Shown here in pieces: positions 1 to 8,400 of a stretch of 12,933 nt of DNA. The notes below the pieces were generated by a model. It had not been told where the DNA came from, ran no database searches, and saw only the letters and a list, made by a program, of their open reading frames with translations. Numbering within the stretch: the stretch's first letter is position 1; every line of letters begins with the position of its first letter. The position numbers and the translations under genes are program-made. Source of the DNA: DASPXY01 sp038227745 (lineage in GTDB: Bacteria; Planctomycetota; Planctomycetia; Gemmatales; Gemmataceae); assembly GCA_038227745.1 (NCBI GenBank), contig JBBRPS010000229.1, forward strand, positions 1 to 12,933, written 5' to 3'.

Positions 1-31
1 AGGCCGGCGGCGATCCGTTGGAGGAGGCCTC

Positions 32-889
32 ATGTCGAACTGGCTTTCCTGGCTGCGCAAACCCACCGACTTTCGCGACGTCGGCGCCGACACCTGGTTC
101 AGCGCGGTCGCCGCGCGGCTGCTGAACGGCACGCGCCTGGTCGTCGGCGGCGAGGCGCTCCGCCTCGCGGAGGTCGAGTTCTACTACTTCTCCGCGGAGC
201 ACCCCGACGTCTTCGCCCACCGCGACCCCATCCAGATGGAGTGCGGCCGCTGGTACTTCCACCGCACCGGCGGCGTCTACCGCGGCGGCAGTTTCAAGGG
301 ACTCGACCTGACGTTCGGCGACGGCGCGGCGCGCGGCGGCATCCTGATCCGCGGCGTCGACAGGCAGGACGACCGGCGCATCGACGGACCTTCCCTCTGC
401 GTCGATCACTTCCTCGATGCCACGGGCGCCGAGGGCGTCGCCGCTCTGGACCGGGCGGTCGCGGGCCGGGTGGGCTGGGATCCGGGCAACCCCCTGCGGC
501 TGGTCGAGGGGGCCGAGGGAGAGATGCGGACCGTCTATCACTCGGCGCGAGTCGGCCTGTCGCTGAAGCGCGCGCGCAAGAACGCGGCCGAACCGCCGCG
601 CTACCTCATGCGCCCCTACCGCTACCTGACCGAGCCGCGCAGGACCGCCAAGGGCAAGGCGCAGCTCGTGCTGACCCTGCACGCCGAGGGCATCGCTCCG
701 GAGGAGATCCACAAGCTCACCGCCTGCCCGAAAAACACGGTGGCGCGCTACGTCGCCGACTTCGAGGCCGGGTGCGGGGAGGGCGACCTCACGCCGTTCT
801 ACGGCAAGGACCTCGGGCCGAAAGACCTGTGCCGGCGCTACGGCGCCTGGTACGCCGAGTACGGGCCAGGACAGAAGAGGGACGACTGA
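32..889 (+). CDS. Unassigned protein, AAG glycosylase-like N-terminus with HTH-like C-terminus
   Basis: A 285-residue protein with no signal peptide or membrane segment, so probably cytoplasmic. The ATG at 32 is preceded by a strong Shine-Dalgarno run, GGAGGAGG at 20-27, which fixes the start. Residues 25-110 recall the alkyladenine (3-methyladenine) DNA glycosylase fold: a LLNGTRLVV segment, then AEVEFYY (47-52) where that family carries its catalytic Glu in a VE-x-Y setting, an AHRD segment (62-65), and RGGILIRGVD (101-110) resembling the VLIRA strand. The usual GPGKL segment is only weakly matched by DGPSLCVD (118-125). Residues 207-245 look like a helix-turn-helix: a helix ending in HAEGIAPEEIHKL, a turn at ACPKN, then a recognition-type helix. 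The glycosylase link is a motif-level impression; the biochemical role is not established. It is convergent with the DsbD-like gene and not in an operon with any visible gene. Confidence 0.85.
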   Translation: MSNWLSWLRKPTDFRDVGADTWFSAVAARLLNGTRLVVGGEALRLAEVEFYYFSAEHPDVFAHRDPIQMECGRWYFHRTGGVYRGGSFKGLDLTFGDGAARGGILIRGVDRQDDRRIDGPSLCVDHFLDATGAEGVAALDRAVAGRVGWDPGNPLRLVEGAEGEMRTVYHSARVGLSLKRARKNAAEPPRYLMRPYRYLTEPRRTAKGKAQLVLTLHAEGIAPEEIHKLTACPKNTVARYVADFEAGCGEGDLTPFYGKDLGPKDLCRRYGAWYAEYGPGQKRDD

Positions 890-892
890 GGA

Positions 893-910
893 CTCCGCTC
901 TTTCGCGGAG
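893..910 (+). terminator. Small hairpin just after the first gene
   Basis: CTCCGC (893-898) pairs with GCGGAG (905-910) around a TCTTTC loop, starting 3 bases after the stop codon of the preceding gene. There is no T-tract after it, so an intrinsic terminator role is only possible, not shown. Confidence 0.25.
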
Positions 911-1056
911 AGCGACCCGCCCGGACAAGCCCGTACGCCGGCAGAGCCAGCAGGGCGGTAGTGTTGCGCGCTCGAACGATCATTGCTTCTTCCCTTCATC
1001 GGTGAGGCCAGGCGGGTATGGCGAGAGCGGTTGGCGGACGGGTGTAGCATGGCGAA

Positions 1057-1090
1057 CGGCGGGTTCTCCCGGCGCCGGGAGAACCCGCCG
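1057..1090. terminator. 34-bp perfect palindrome between convergent genes
   Basis: CGGCGGGTTCTCCCGGC is followed directly by its exact reverse complement, centred between 1073 and 1074. It lies 35 bases beyond the stop of the minus-strand DsbD-like gene and 167 bases beyond the stop of the plus-strand gene. A stem this long and GC-rich would fold on either transcript, so a bidirectional terminator is the likely role. No T-tract follows on either strand, so it could instead be a dispersed palindromic repeat or a 3'-end stabiliser. Confidence 0.55.
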
Positions 1091-1125
1091 GATCCGCTCA
1101 AGACGTGGCGGAGACGGCTCGGTCC

Positions 1126-3294
1126 TTATTCCTTCGTGGCGCCCAGGGCCACCTGGGGCTGCGGCGTCTGGAGGAAGCGGACGAAATCCGGAATGTCGCG
1201 GATCGTCCCGTTCCGCAAGTCGATCTTCTGCCCGTTGAGTTTGCCGTCCTTGAAGGGCTCCTTCGGGTCGGGGCGGAAGATGACGTAGTAGGGGTTGGTG
1301 GCGTCCCCGTTGGTCAGGACGTCGCGCCATTCGCTGTTGCGGTCGGCCTGCCGCTTGGCGTCCGAGGCGGACAGGCTCCGGTCGGGGACCGTGTCGGTGT
1401 AGAGTTGGACGCGCGCGTACTTGCGCAGGGCCGACTGCACCTCCGCCTTCGGGAAGACGTTCTTCTCGTTGTCCCGGCAGTTCGTGCAGTTCACGCCGGT
1501 GAAGTCGATGAAGATGAGCTTGTTATCGCGCACGGCCTCCTTCCAGGCGTTCTCGTACTGGAGGTGCCAGGCCAGCCGCGCCGCCTCCCCGCCTCCCCGG
1601 GAACCGGCCCCCCTGTTTTCGTCGAAGGACGGCGGCAGGAAGGCGACGATCCCCTCGCCAACGAGTCCTTGAGGAGTCTCGCGGCGCAGCGCGGGCATCA
1701 TGTACAGGGTGAGTCCGAAGAAGATCGTCGCGAAGAGCATCCGCACCACGCCGATGTGCTCGACGGGTTCGTCGTGCGGCAGGCGGAAGACGCCGACCAG
1801 GTACAGGCCGCACGCGAACGAGAGGGCCATCCAGGCGCACAGGACGGTGTCGTACGTGAACAGGCGCGGGTTGCCCGGGTTCCAGGCGAGGTCGGTGTTG
1901 GCCAGGAATTTCAGGGCCGCCCCGAGTTCGAGGAAGCCCATGGTGACCTTGATGGTGTTGAGCCAACCGCCACTCCGGGGGAGTTTGCGGAGCGCGCTGG
2001 GGAACAGCGCCAGCAGGAAGAACGGCGCCGCGAAGGTGGCCGAGTAGACGAGGGCGGCGAGGAGCAGGTGCAGGAAAGGCGGCCGCAGCCCCGCGACCGG
2101 CGCCAGCATCGCTCCGAGGAACGGGCCGGTGCAGGTGAAGCTCGTGATGGTGAACGTCAGCGCCATGAAGATGGTGCCGAGCATGCCGCCCTGCCCTTCG
2201 CGCGCGGACGTAAAGCGCGCCAGCCCGGACGGCAGTTCGAGCTCGTACATCCCAAACAGGCTGAGGGCGAAGGCGGCGAGCACGCCGCCCAGGGCGAGGT
2301 TGAACCAGGGGTCGTTGGCCAGGTCGATGACGAACTTCCCCAGGGCGACCATCACCAGGGTCAAGAGCAAGATGATCGTTCCCGAGTAGACGCTCGCCAT
2401 CAGCAGCGGGTTGTGGTGCTCCTTCTCCGACTGCTTGAGGAAGAAGTTGACCGTGATCGGGATCATCGGGAACACGCACGGCGTCAGCAGCATCAGGAAG
2501 GCGCCGCCGGCCGCGGACAGCAGCAGGGCGGTCAGACTGTTCTGGTCCGCGCCCGGAGTCGTCGGGCGAGCGCCGTCTGCCGTCGCCGCCCGCGGGGCAC
2601 TTTCCGGGGGAGACGGGGCGGCGGCAAGTTTCTCCGCGTCCTTGAGCCGCTTCTTCAACTCCGCCGAGAGCGGGGCCGGCTTCTCCTTCGACACGGTGAT
2701 GGTCGTTTCGAGCGGCGGGTAAGGGACGCCCGGGTCGGTACACGTCTTGTCGTTGCACACCATCAGCCGGACCGTGGCATTCAACTTATGCGGCCCTGGC
2801 TTCGCCTCCGGCAGCACCAGTACGTCCTGGGACCAGGTGAACGGCTTATCGTGGACAAAGTAAATGCCTTCGTCACGGTCCTCCTTCTGGTGGGGCGGCG
2901 TCTCGGTCACCGGAGGCAGCGGCCGAAACGTGCCTTTCTCGGCGTCACCGAACTGCAGCCGCGAGAGTTTCGCCGTGGGCATTCCCGGGATCGGCGGGGT
3001 GATGGGGTAAGTGTAGTGTCCCGGCTTTGGCGTTCCCGTGATGAACACCCGCACCAGCTGACCGGGCCGAATCTCGCCCACCGCCTTTGCCTCGGCCCCC
3101 TCCTGGTGCGACACGTCGAACGGGTCGGCCGACTCCACCCTCATCTCGAACTTGATCAGTTTCGCGATGTAGGCACTGCGGCGGTCGGTTTGTGCCTCCC
3201 CCCGCGAGGGGGCGACGAGGACCAACAGCGCCACGGAGCAGGCGGCGGCCAGCAGGCGACGATACGAGCGGCAAAACGGCTGGAGGGAACTCAT
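1126..3294 (-). CDS. dsbD: DsbD-type thiol:disulfide interchange protein
   Basis: A 722-residue inner-membrane protein expected to pass electrons from cytoplasmic thioredoxin to extracytoplasmic thiol proteins. The ATG at 3294 was chosen because it begins a signal peptide (basic start, hydrophobic AACSVALLVLVA, cut near GEA); the reading frame stays open upstream to 3477, but that extension is Arg-rich and low-complexity. All three DsbD parts are visible. An N-terminal periplasmic domain (about 30-240) has Cys180 and Cys185 before a YPP motif. A CcdA-like membrane core (about 255-560) has LTPCVFPM with Cys273 and SFTCTGPF with Cys388, the expected transmembrane pair. A C-terminal thioredoxin domain has Cys603-Thr-Asn-Cys606 after FIDFTGVN. 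A Pro/Ala-rich linker of about 40 residues separates the first two parts. Length is above the roughly 565 residues of E. coli DsbD. It lies 186 bp downstream of the thioredoxin/NHL gene on the same strand, a likely partner. No clear Shine-Dalgarno precedes the start. Confidence 0.92.
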   Translation of the reverse strand: MSSLQPFCRSYRRLLAAACSVALLVLVAPSRGEAQTDRRSAYIAKLIKFEMRVESADPFDVSHQEGAEAKAVGEIRPGQLVRVFITGTPKPGHYTYPITPPIPGMPTAKLSRLQFGDAEKGTFRPLPPVTETPPHQKEDRDEGIYFVHDKPFTWSQDVLVLPEAKPGPHKLNATVRLMVCNDKTCTDPGVPYPPLETTITVSKEKPAPLSAELKKRLKDAEKLAAAPSPPESAPRAATADGARPTTPGADQNSLTALLLSAAGGAFLMLLTPCVFPMIPITVNFFLKQSEKEHHNPLLMASVYSGTIILLLTLVMVALGKFVIDLANDPWFNLALGGVLAAFALSLFGMYELELPSGLARFTSAREGQGGMLGTIFMALTFTITSFTCTGPFLGAMLAPVAGLRPPFLHLLLAALVYSATFAAPFFLLALFPSALRKLPRSGGWLNTIKVTMGFLELGAALKFLANTDLAWNPGNPRLFTYDTVLCAWMALSFACGLYLVGVFRLPHDEPVEHIGVVRMLFATIFFGLTLYMMPALRRETPQGLVGEGIVAFLPPSFDENRGAGSRGGGEAARLAWHLQYENAWKEAVRDNKLIFIDFTGVNCTNCRDNEKNVFPKAEVQSALRKYARVQLYTDTVPDRSLSASDAKRQADRNSEWRDVLTNGDATNPYYVIFRPDPKEPFKDGKLNGQKIDLRNGTIRDIPDFVRFLQTPQPQVALGATKE

Positions 3295-3400
3295 CGCAAT
3301 TACCCAGGTTCTATGAGGTTTTCGGCCTGCGCCGGGGACGAGCGGGGCCGACGGGCCTGCGGCCCCGTGTTTCGTTCTGCGGTGGGACGAACAGGTTTTT

Positions 3401-3448
3401 GCCGCTTGCGGCCTGGCGGAGAATGCCCGGCACCAGGTCGCAAGCGGC
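3401..3448. repeat. Inverted repeat between the two minus-strand redox genes
   Basis: GCCGCTTGCG (3401-3410) pairs with CGCAAGCGGC (3439-3448). The stem extends inward through CTGG/CCAG to 16 bp with one mismatch, around a 16-base loop. It sits in the 186-bp gap after the thioredoxin/NHL stop and before the DsbD-like start. On the minus strand it is followed by an A-run rather than a T-run, so it does not look like an intrinsic terminator; it may be an mRNA processing or attenuation element that separates expression of the two genes. Confidence 0.5.
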
Positions 3449-3480
3449 GCAGACGGTGCTCCTCTACCATCCCTCATCCC

Positions 3481-5133
3481 TTATCGGCGCGCCGACGCCT
3501 TTTCTCGCTTCGGCGCCTCGACGCCTTGCAACGGCAGCGTCGTCACCGCGCGCGTCTTCATGTCCACCACGCGGATGCGGTGCCCGTTCGTGTCGGCCAC
3601 GTACAGCTTGTCGCCGGCGAAACTCAGGCTGCCCGGCTCGTTGAACGTCGCGCTCGTCAGCCAGCCGCCGCGCTCGCCCAGGAACGTCTCGCACGAGCGC
3701 TTCACCGGATCGATCACCTTGATCTTGCTGTTGTAGGTGTCCGCCACGTACAGCAGGCCGCCACGATATACCACACCGAGCGCGTGCTGCAAACGCACCT
3801 TTGAGCCGACGCCGTTCACGTCGCCGAACTCGAACAGGCCCTCGCCGACGATCGTCCGCACGTTGCCCTTGCCCGACAGCGGCACCGCCCGGATCGCACT
3901 GATCTCGCTGTCGGCCACGTACAGATCCTTGCCGTCGCTCGTCAGCCCGCTCGGCTGAGCGAACGACGACTCGGCCAGCGGGCCGTCCTGCAAATCCTCC
4001 CGGCCGTCCCCCGCGTAGGGCGCCAGCCAGTCCTTCTTCAGGTCCAGCGTCCAGATCTGGTGGTGCCCCGCCATCGCGATGAACAGCTTGCCGTCGTGCA
4101 GGTACAGGTCCCACGGACTGTTCAGGCCCGTCTTCAGCGCGGGACCGCCGCGGTCGCGGCCGGTGCGGTCCTGCGTGCCGAGGCCCGCGACCCGCCGGAC
4201 TGTCTGCGCCTTGAGGTCCAGCGCCCGCAGCACATGGTTCTTGCGGTCCGCGACGTAGAGCGTCTCGCCGTCCAGCGCCAGGCCCTGCGGATCGCTGAAG
4301 GTCGCCTTCGCGAACGGGCCGTCGGCCTGGCCCTCGGCGCCGGTGCCGGCGACCGCGATCTTCTTGCCGTCCAGCGTCGTAATGACGATACGGTGGTGCG
4401 TGCTGTCGGCGATGAACAGGCGGTTGCTCTTGGCGTCGGCCAGCACCTTGCCGGGGAAGAAGAGCGGACTCGCGCCGCTCTCCTTGAAGCGGGCCAACTC
4501 GAAGCGCAGCGGCCGCTCCTTGAGCATCTTCTTGGCCCGGTACTCCTTGACGAGCTTGCCTATGTGCTCATCGAGGACTTCATAGGCGCCCTCGCCGGAG
4601 ACCTGGCCGTAGTAGTTGCCCTCCGGATCGATCAGCACGAGCGTCGGCCAGGAGCGGATGCGGTAGCGGCGCCAGATGGCCTGCTCGGCGTCGTTGACGA
4701 CCGGGTGGCTGATCTCGTAGCGGAGGACGGCCTTGCGGATGCTTTCGGTGTTCTTTTCGTTGTCGAACTTGGGCGTGTGGACGCCGATGACGACGAGGAC
4801 GCCGGGGTACTTGGCCTCGAGCTTCGCGAGGTCCGGCAGGGTGTGGATGCAGTTGATGCAGCAGAGCGTCCAGAAGTCGAGGAGCACGATGCGGCCGCGC
4901 AGGTCGGCGAGGCGCAGCGGCGCGGCGGTGTTGAGCCAGTCGGTGCCGCCCTCAAGCTCGGGGGCGGCCTTCCGCTTGGCGGGCGGCTCCTGGGCGGTCA
5001 GGGCGTTGGTCGGTGTGGCCGGCAGGAGGGCGAGGGCGGCCAGGACGGCCGCGCCGAGGGCGAGGTGCCAGGGACGGCCCAGGAACCGGGCAAAGCGCTT
5101 CGCCCGTGGCGTTTCCGCGTGTGTCGTAACCAT
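3481..5133 (-). CDS. Exported thioredoxin-fold protein with C-terminal NHL beta-propeller
   Basis: A 550-residue protein of the thioredoxin-plus-NHL type (NHLRC2-like). The ATG at 5133 is preferred over the frame opening at 5211: it has an AGGGGGA Shine-Dalgarno about 12 bases upstream and starts a basic segment followed by a hydrophobic stretch (about 24-45), a signal peptide or membrane anchor ending near ATPTNA. A thioredoxin-like domain (about 60-205) carries FWTLCCINC with Cys92-Ile-Asn-Cys95 as the redox pair, plus an extra Cys91, and a SWPTLVLID segment holding the cis-Pro expected of the fold. Residues about 225-545 hold six NHL-type repeats, recognisable by recurring LYVADxxNHxIRxxD-like strands, so a six-bladed propeller is expected. 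Family knowledge suggests the propeller is a binding platform; its ligand is unknown. It is the upstream gene of a pair with the DsbD-like gene, so its thioredoxin domain may be reduced by that protein (inference). Confidence 0.9.
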   Translation of the reverse strand: MVTTHAETPRAKRFARFLGRPWHLALGAAVLAALALLPATPTNALTAQEPPAKRKAAPELEGGTDWLNTAAPLRLADLRGRIVLLDFWTLCCINCIHTLPDLAKLEAKYPGVLVVIGVHTPKFDNEKNTESIRKAVLRYEISHPVVNDAEQAIWRRYRIRSWPTLVLIDPEGNYYGQVSGEGAYEVLDEHIGKLVKEYRAKKMLKERPLRFELARFKESGASPLFFPGKVLADAKSNRLFIADSTHHRIVITTLDGKKIAVAGTGAEGQADGPFAKATFSDPQGLALDGETLYVADRKNHVLRALDLKAQTVRRVAGLGTQDRTGRDRGGPALKTGLNSPWDLYLHDGKLFIAMAGHHQIWTLDLKKDWLAPYAGDGREDLQDGPLAESSFAQPSGLTSDGKDLYVADSEISAIRAVPLSGKGNVRTIVGEGLFEFGDVNGVGSKVRLQHALGVVYRGGLLYVADTYNSKIKVIDPVKRSCETFLGERGGWLTSATFNEPGSLSFAGDKLYVADTNGHRIRVVDMKTRAVTTLPLQGVEAPKREKASARR

Positions 5134-5209
5134 GAACAGGATCTCCCCCTGCAGAACAGCGACTTTCACCACACTCGCGGCCGCGCCGCCGCCGGCGTGC
5201 CACTCGCCC

Positions 5210-5238
5210 ATTTTACGAGCGCGCCGCCCGGCGGGGAA
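5210..5238 (-). promoter_or_regulatory. Weak sigma70-like promoter candidate for the redox gene pair
   Basis: Read on the minus strand, TAAAAT (5215-5210) is a 5/6 match to the -10 consensus and lies 17 bases from TTCCCC (5238-5233), a poor -35. It is one of very few A/T-rich spots in the region and would give a leader of about 70 bases before the start at 5133. The -35 overlaps one outer arm of the nested palindrome, so the repeat could influence expression. Candidate only. Confidence 0.25.
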
Positions 5239-5311
5239 CAGGAGTCAGGGGTCAGGGTAGAAAGCCCACGGGTGGCCACCCGTGGGCTTGAACACACTCT
5301 GACTCCTGTTC
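5236..5311. repeat. Nested palindrome: 28-bp core inside 13-bp outer inverted repeat
   Basis: The core at 5262-5289 is a perfect 28-bp palindrome with half-site AAGCCCACGGGTGG, centred between 5275 and 5276. It is flanked by an outer inverted repeat, GAACAGGAGTCAG (5236-5248) and CTGACTCCTGTTC (5299-5311), so the whole 76 bp could fold into a long stem with internal loops. On the plus strand it is followed by a run of five T's (5312-5316), giving a terminator-like end, although it lies upstream of both flanking genes. The left side also has a short tandem, GTCAGGGGTCAGGG. Near copies of the core occur at 9150 and 11904, so this looks like a dispersed repeat family. Confidence 0.8.
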
Positions 5312-5490
5312 TTTTTGACGCCGCCGCGGCCGAAAGGATTCAGGTTGACCTCCGCACGCGCCCGCCTTACGGTGAAGACTACATGATCTCACGGCCCTGA
5401 CGACGCGCAGCAGCAGACGACCGCCGCGCCCCCTTCCGGCACTCGCGGACATGCGGCGGCGTTCGTCGGCCGTCCAACGAGGTATCCTTC

Positions 5491-8400
5491 ATGGCAAACC
5501 CGGACCCGTCCGCCACCCAGGACTCGCCCGTCGCGCCCGCCCCTCCCCCCGCCTCCGGTGACGCCCCGGCCACGGCCATCCAGCAGGGCCCGCCGGCGCC
5601 GGCCGCCGACACCGCGGTGACCGGGCAGGCGCCGGCGGCGGAGCCCGCGGACACGCCGCCGGACACCGGGCCGTCGCCCGAAACCCTCGCGGCACGGGCG
5701 CGGATCCTCGACCGCGTCCTCATCGGCCTGGTGCTCGGGCTGGCGTTCTTGCTGGGCTCCTTCGCGATCCACAACGGCGACTTCTGGATGTACCTCGCCA
5801 CCGGCCGAGCCATCGCCCAGGGCGAACACACCTTCGGTGTCGATCCGTTCGCCTCCACGACGCAGGGCGTGACCTGGGTGAACCATGCGTGGCTGTTCGA
5901 CTGGCTGCTCTACGGGGCCTACACGCTGCTCGGCGGCACCGGCATCGTGGTACTGAAGGCCCTGCTCGTCGTCGTCCTGGCGGCGGTGTTGCTCGCCATC
6001 CGCCGGCCCGGACAGAGCCTGTGGCTCCCCGCTCTCTGCACCGCCCTGGCCCTCCTGCCGATGAGCATCCGCCTGCTCGTCTACCCGGCGCTCGTGTCGA
6101 TGCTGTTCCTGGCGTTGACCCTGTACCTCCTCCACCGCGGCGCCGGCCGTAACGCCGAGTTCACGCTCTTCGGCCGTTCGTTGTCGCCGCTCTGGCTGCT
6201 GCCGCCGCTGTTCGCGCTGTGGGTCAACCTCGACGGCTGGTTCCTGCTCGGCCCGCTGACCGTCGCCCTCTTCCTCGGAGGCGCCGCCCTGCAGCGCCTC
6301 ACCGGCGGAGCCGCACCGGCGCCGGGAGAGGCGCCCACGGTCCCCGACGGCGCCCCGGTCGCTCCCAGGCCGTCCGCCCGTCCGCTGCGGACGCTGAGCC
6401 TCGTGGCCCTCGTCGGTCTGACGGCCTGTCTGCTCAACCCGTACTTCCACCGCGCCTTCCTCCTCCCCGTGGAACTGGCCTATCCGCTCGCGGACGTGCT
6501 GCCGCCGGACGCCGTCCCGGCCGGCGTCACCGTCCAGCGCGTCACCAAGTACGCTCCGCAGCTCTACCGGACCTTCTCGCCGTTCGGCAGGCCCTACTGG
6601 TCCCTCCCGGGGCTCGGCCTGAACGTCGCCGGCATGGCCTACTACCCGCTGCTGCTCCTGGGGGCCGTGTCGTTCGCCCTGCGCGCCCTGCCGCGGCGGG
6701 ACGCGGGGCCCGCAGACGCCGCCGGGGCGACCGACCGTTTCCCTGTGGCCCTGTTCCTCGTATGGCTGGCTTTTGCCGCCTTCAGCGCCCTCGACCTGCG
6801 CTTCCTCGGTTTCTTCGCCGTGGTCGCCGGGCCGGCCGCCTCCCTGAACCTACAGGGACTGGCAGCCCGTTCCGTCGGCGGCCGCGAGCGCAACTGGTCG
6901 ATCGGCGGGCGCCTCCTGACGGCCGCCGGCTGTGTCGTCCTGCTCCTGCTGGCCTGGCCGGGCTGGCTGCACGGCCACCCGAACGACCCGCGACGCAGCC
7001 ACCGCGTCGCCTGGCGCATCGACGACAAGCCGCTGCTGGAGAAGGCGGGGCGGCGCCTCGACGAGCTGCTCCAGACCGGCAAGCTGGCGAACGGGTTCAA
7101 CCTCATGCCGGAGACGGGGTACACCCTCGCCTGGTTCGGCGGCCCCCGCGTCAAGAGCTTTTTTGACAACCGCTTCGCCCTGTTCGCGGAGGTGGCGCAG
7201 GACTACGGGAAGGCGCGCCTGGCGCTGAGCGAGGAGGCGTTGAGCTTCCTCAACCGGCGCCCGACCCCCGCCGCCGCCCGTCAGTCCCGCGAGTTGCGCC
7301 GCATTTTCCGCCATTACAAGATCAACTATGTCGTCCTGACCGGCCTGCAGTACGACGACCGGGCGCGTGCCCTGGCCATCCGCTTCCTCGCCGAGCCGGG
7401 GCAGTGGCCGCCGCTCTACCTCGACGGCCCCAACGTCGTCTTTGGCTGGCGCGACCCGGACCGCGCCGGCAACCCCTTCGCCGGGTTGAGCCTGGACTTC
7501 GATCGCCTGGCGTTCGGCAGCGTTCCGCCCGACCGCCGTGCCCCCGCGAACGGGACGGAGACGCCGGAGTCCGGCCCGGACCCGTGGACGGCCTACGTCC
7601 AGGGTACGCCGGCCCCGTCCCCCGCCGCCCTGGAGTCGCAGCTCTACCGTGTCGGCTACGTCCAGCGGTCCACGCGCTGGCAGGAGCCCACTTTCGCGGT
7701 CCTCTGGGGCTCGGCCTGGCACGGGCCGGCGGCGACGACGGCCGTCGTGCCCGCGATGCTCTCCGGGGCGATCCCCATGCAGCTGTGGTCCGGGCCGGTC
7801 GCCCTGCACTCGCTCAAACTCCCCTCCGCGCCGCCTTCCCGCCTGGCGGTGCTGGGGGGGGAACTGGTGGTGCGCACGAACGACGCGGGGCCGCCGAGCC
7901 TTCCCCTCCTGGCCGTGCGCGGCGCGCGCCGGGCCACCGCGGAGAGTCCGGCCGACGGCGAGGCCTACTTCGCCCTGGCGAACGCTTATCAGGCACTCTG
8001 GCGGATCCAGGAAGCGCACTGGCAGGACCGCGCCGCCCCGGCGATCCGGCCGGTCTCGTCCCTCGGCTCGTTTTTGGGCCTTCTGAGGCTGCCGAGCCTG
8101 CGCCACGTTCAGTACGTGACGGCCCTCAACCACGCTCTCCGCTTCAACCCGGACGACCCGGACGTCCACCTCGCGCTGAAAAACCTTTACCGGGAGATGA
8201 ACTACCCCGACGCCGCCCTCGCGCACCTCGAGAAGGCCCGCGCCTATTACGAGTCCATTACGCCCTCGCCGGAGCAGGAGGCGCAGTTCGAGACGAAGCG
8301 GCAGAGACTGGATGCCGAGCTCCAGGATCTGGGCGACGAGGTCAAGAGGCGCCGCGAGGAGTACGACGTGCATTCGGCGAACGACCGCACCCTGGTCGCC

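Larger units (their letters stand above)
5134..5490. other. Divergent intergenic region
   Basis: The 357 bases between the divergently transcribed thioredoxin/NHL gene and the GT-C-like/TPR gene contain no credible gene. They hold the Shine-Dalgarno of each gene (AGGGGGA for the minus-strand gene; CGAGG about 8 bases before the ATG at 5491), a weak minus-strand promoter candidate, the nested palindrome at 5236-5311, and on the plus strand TTGACC at 5345-5350 as a possible -35 without a convincing -10. Confidence 0.7.

Noticed and set aside
3295..3477. Upstream extension of the DsbD-like frame to an ATG at 3477
   Set aside because: The extension is Arg/Pro-rich, would bury the signal peptide internally, and spans the intergenic inverted repeat.
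1105..3804. Long plus-strand open frame of about 900 codons opposite the DsbD-like gene
   Set aside because: Its product is Arg/Gly/Glu/Gln-rich low-complexity sequence, while the opposite strand encodes a clear DsbD-type protein with all expected Cys motifs. Long antisense frames are common in GC-rich DNA.
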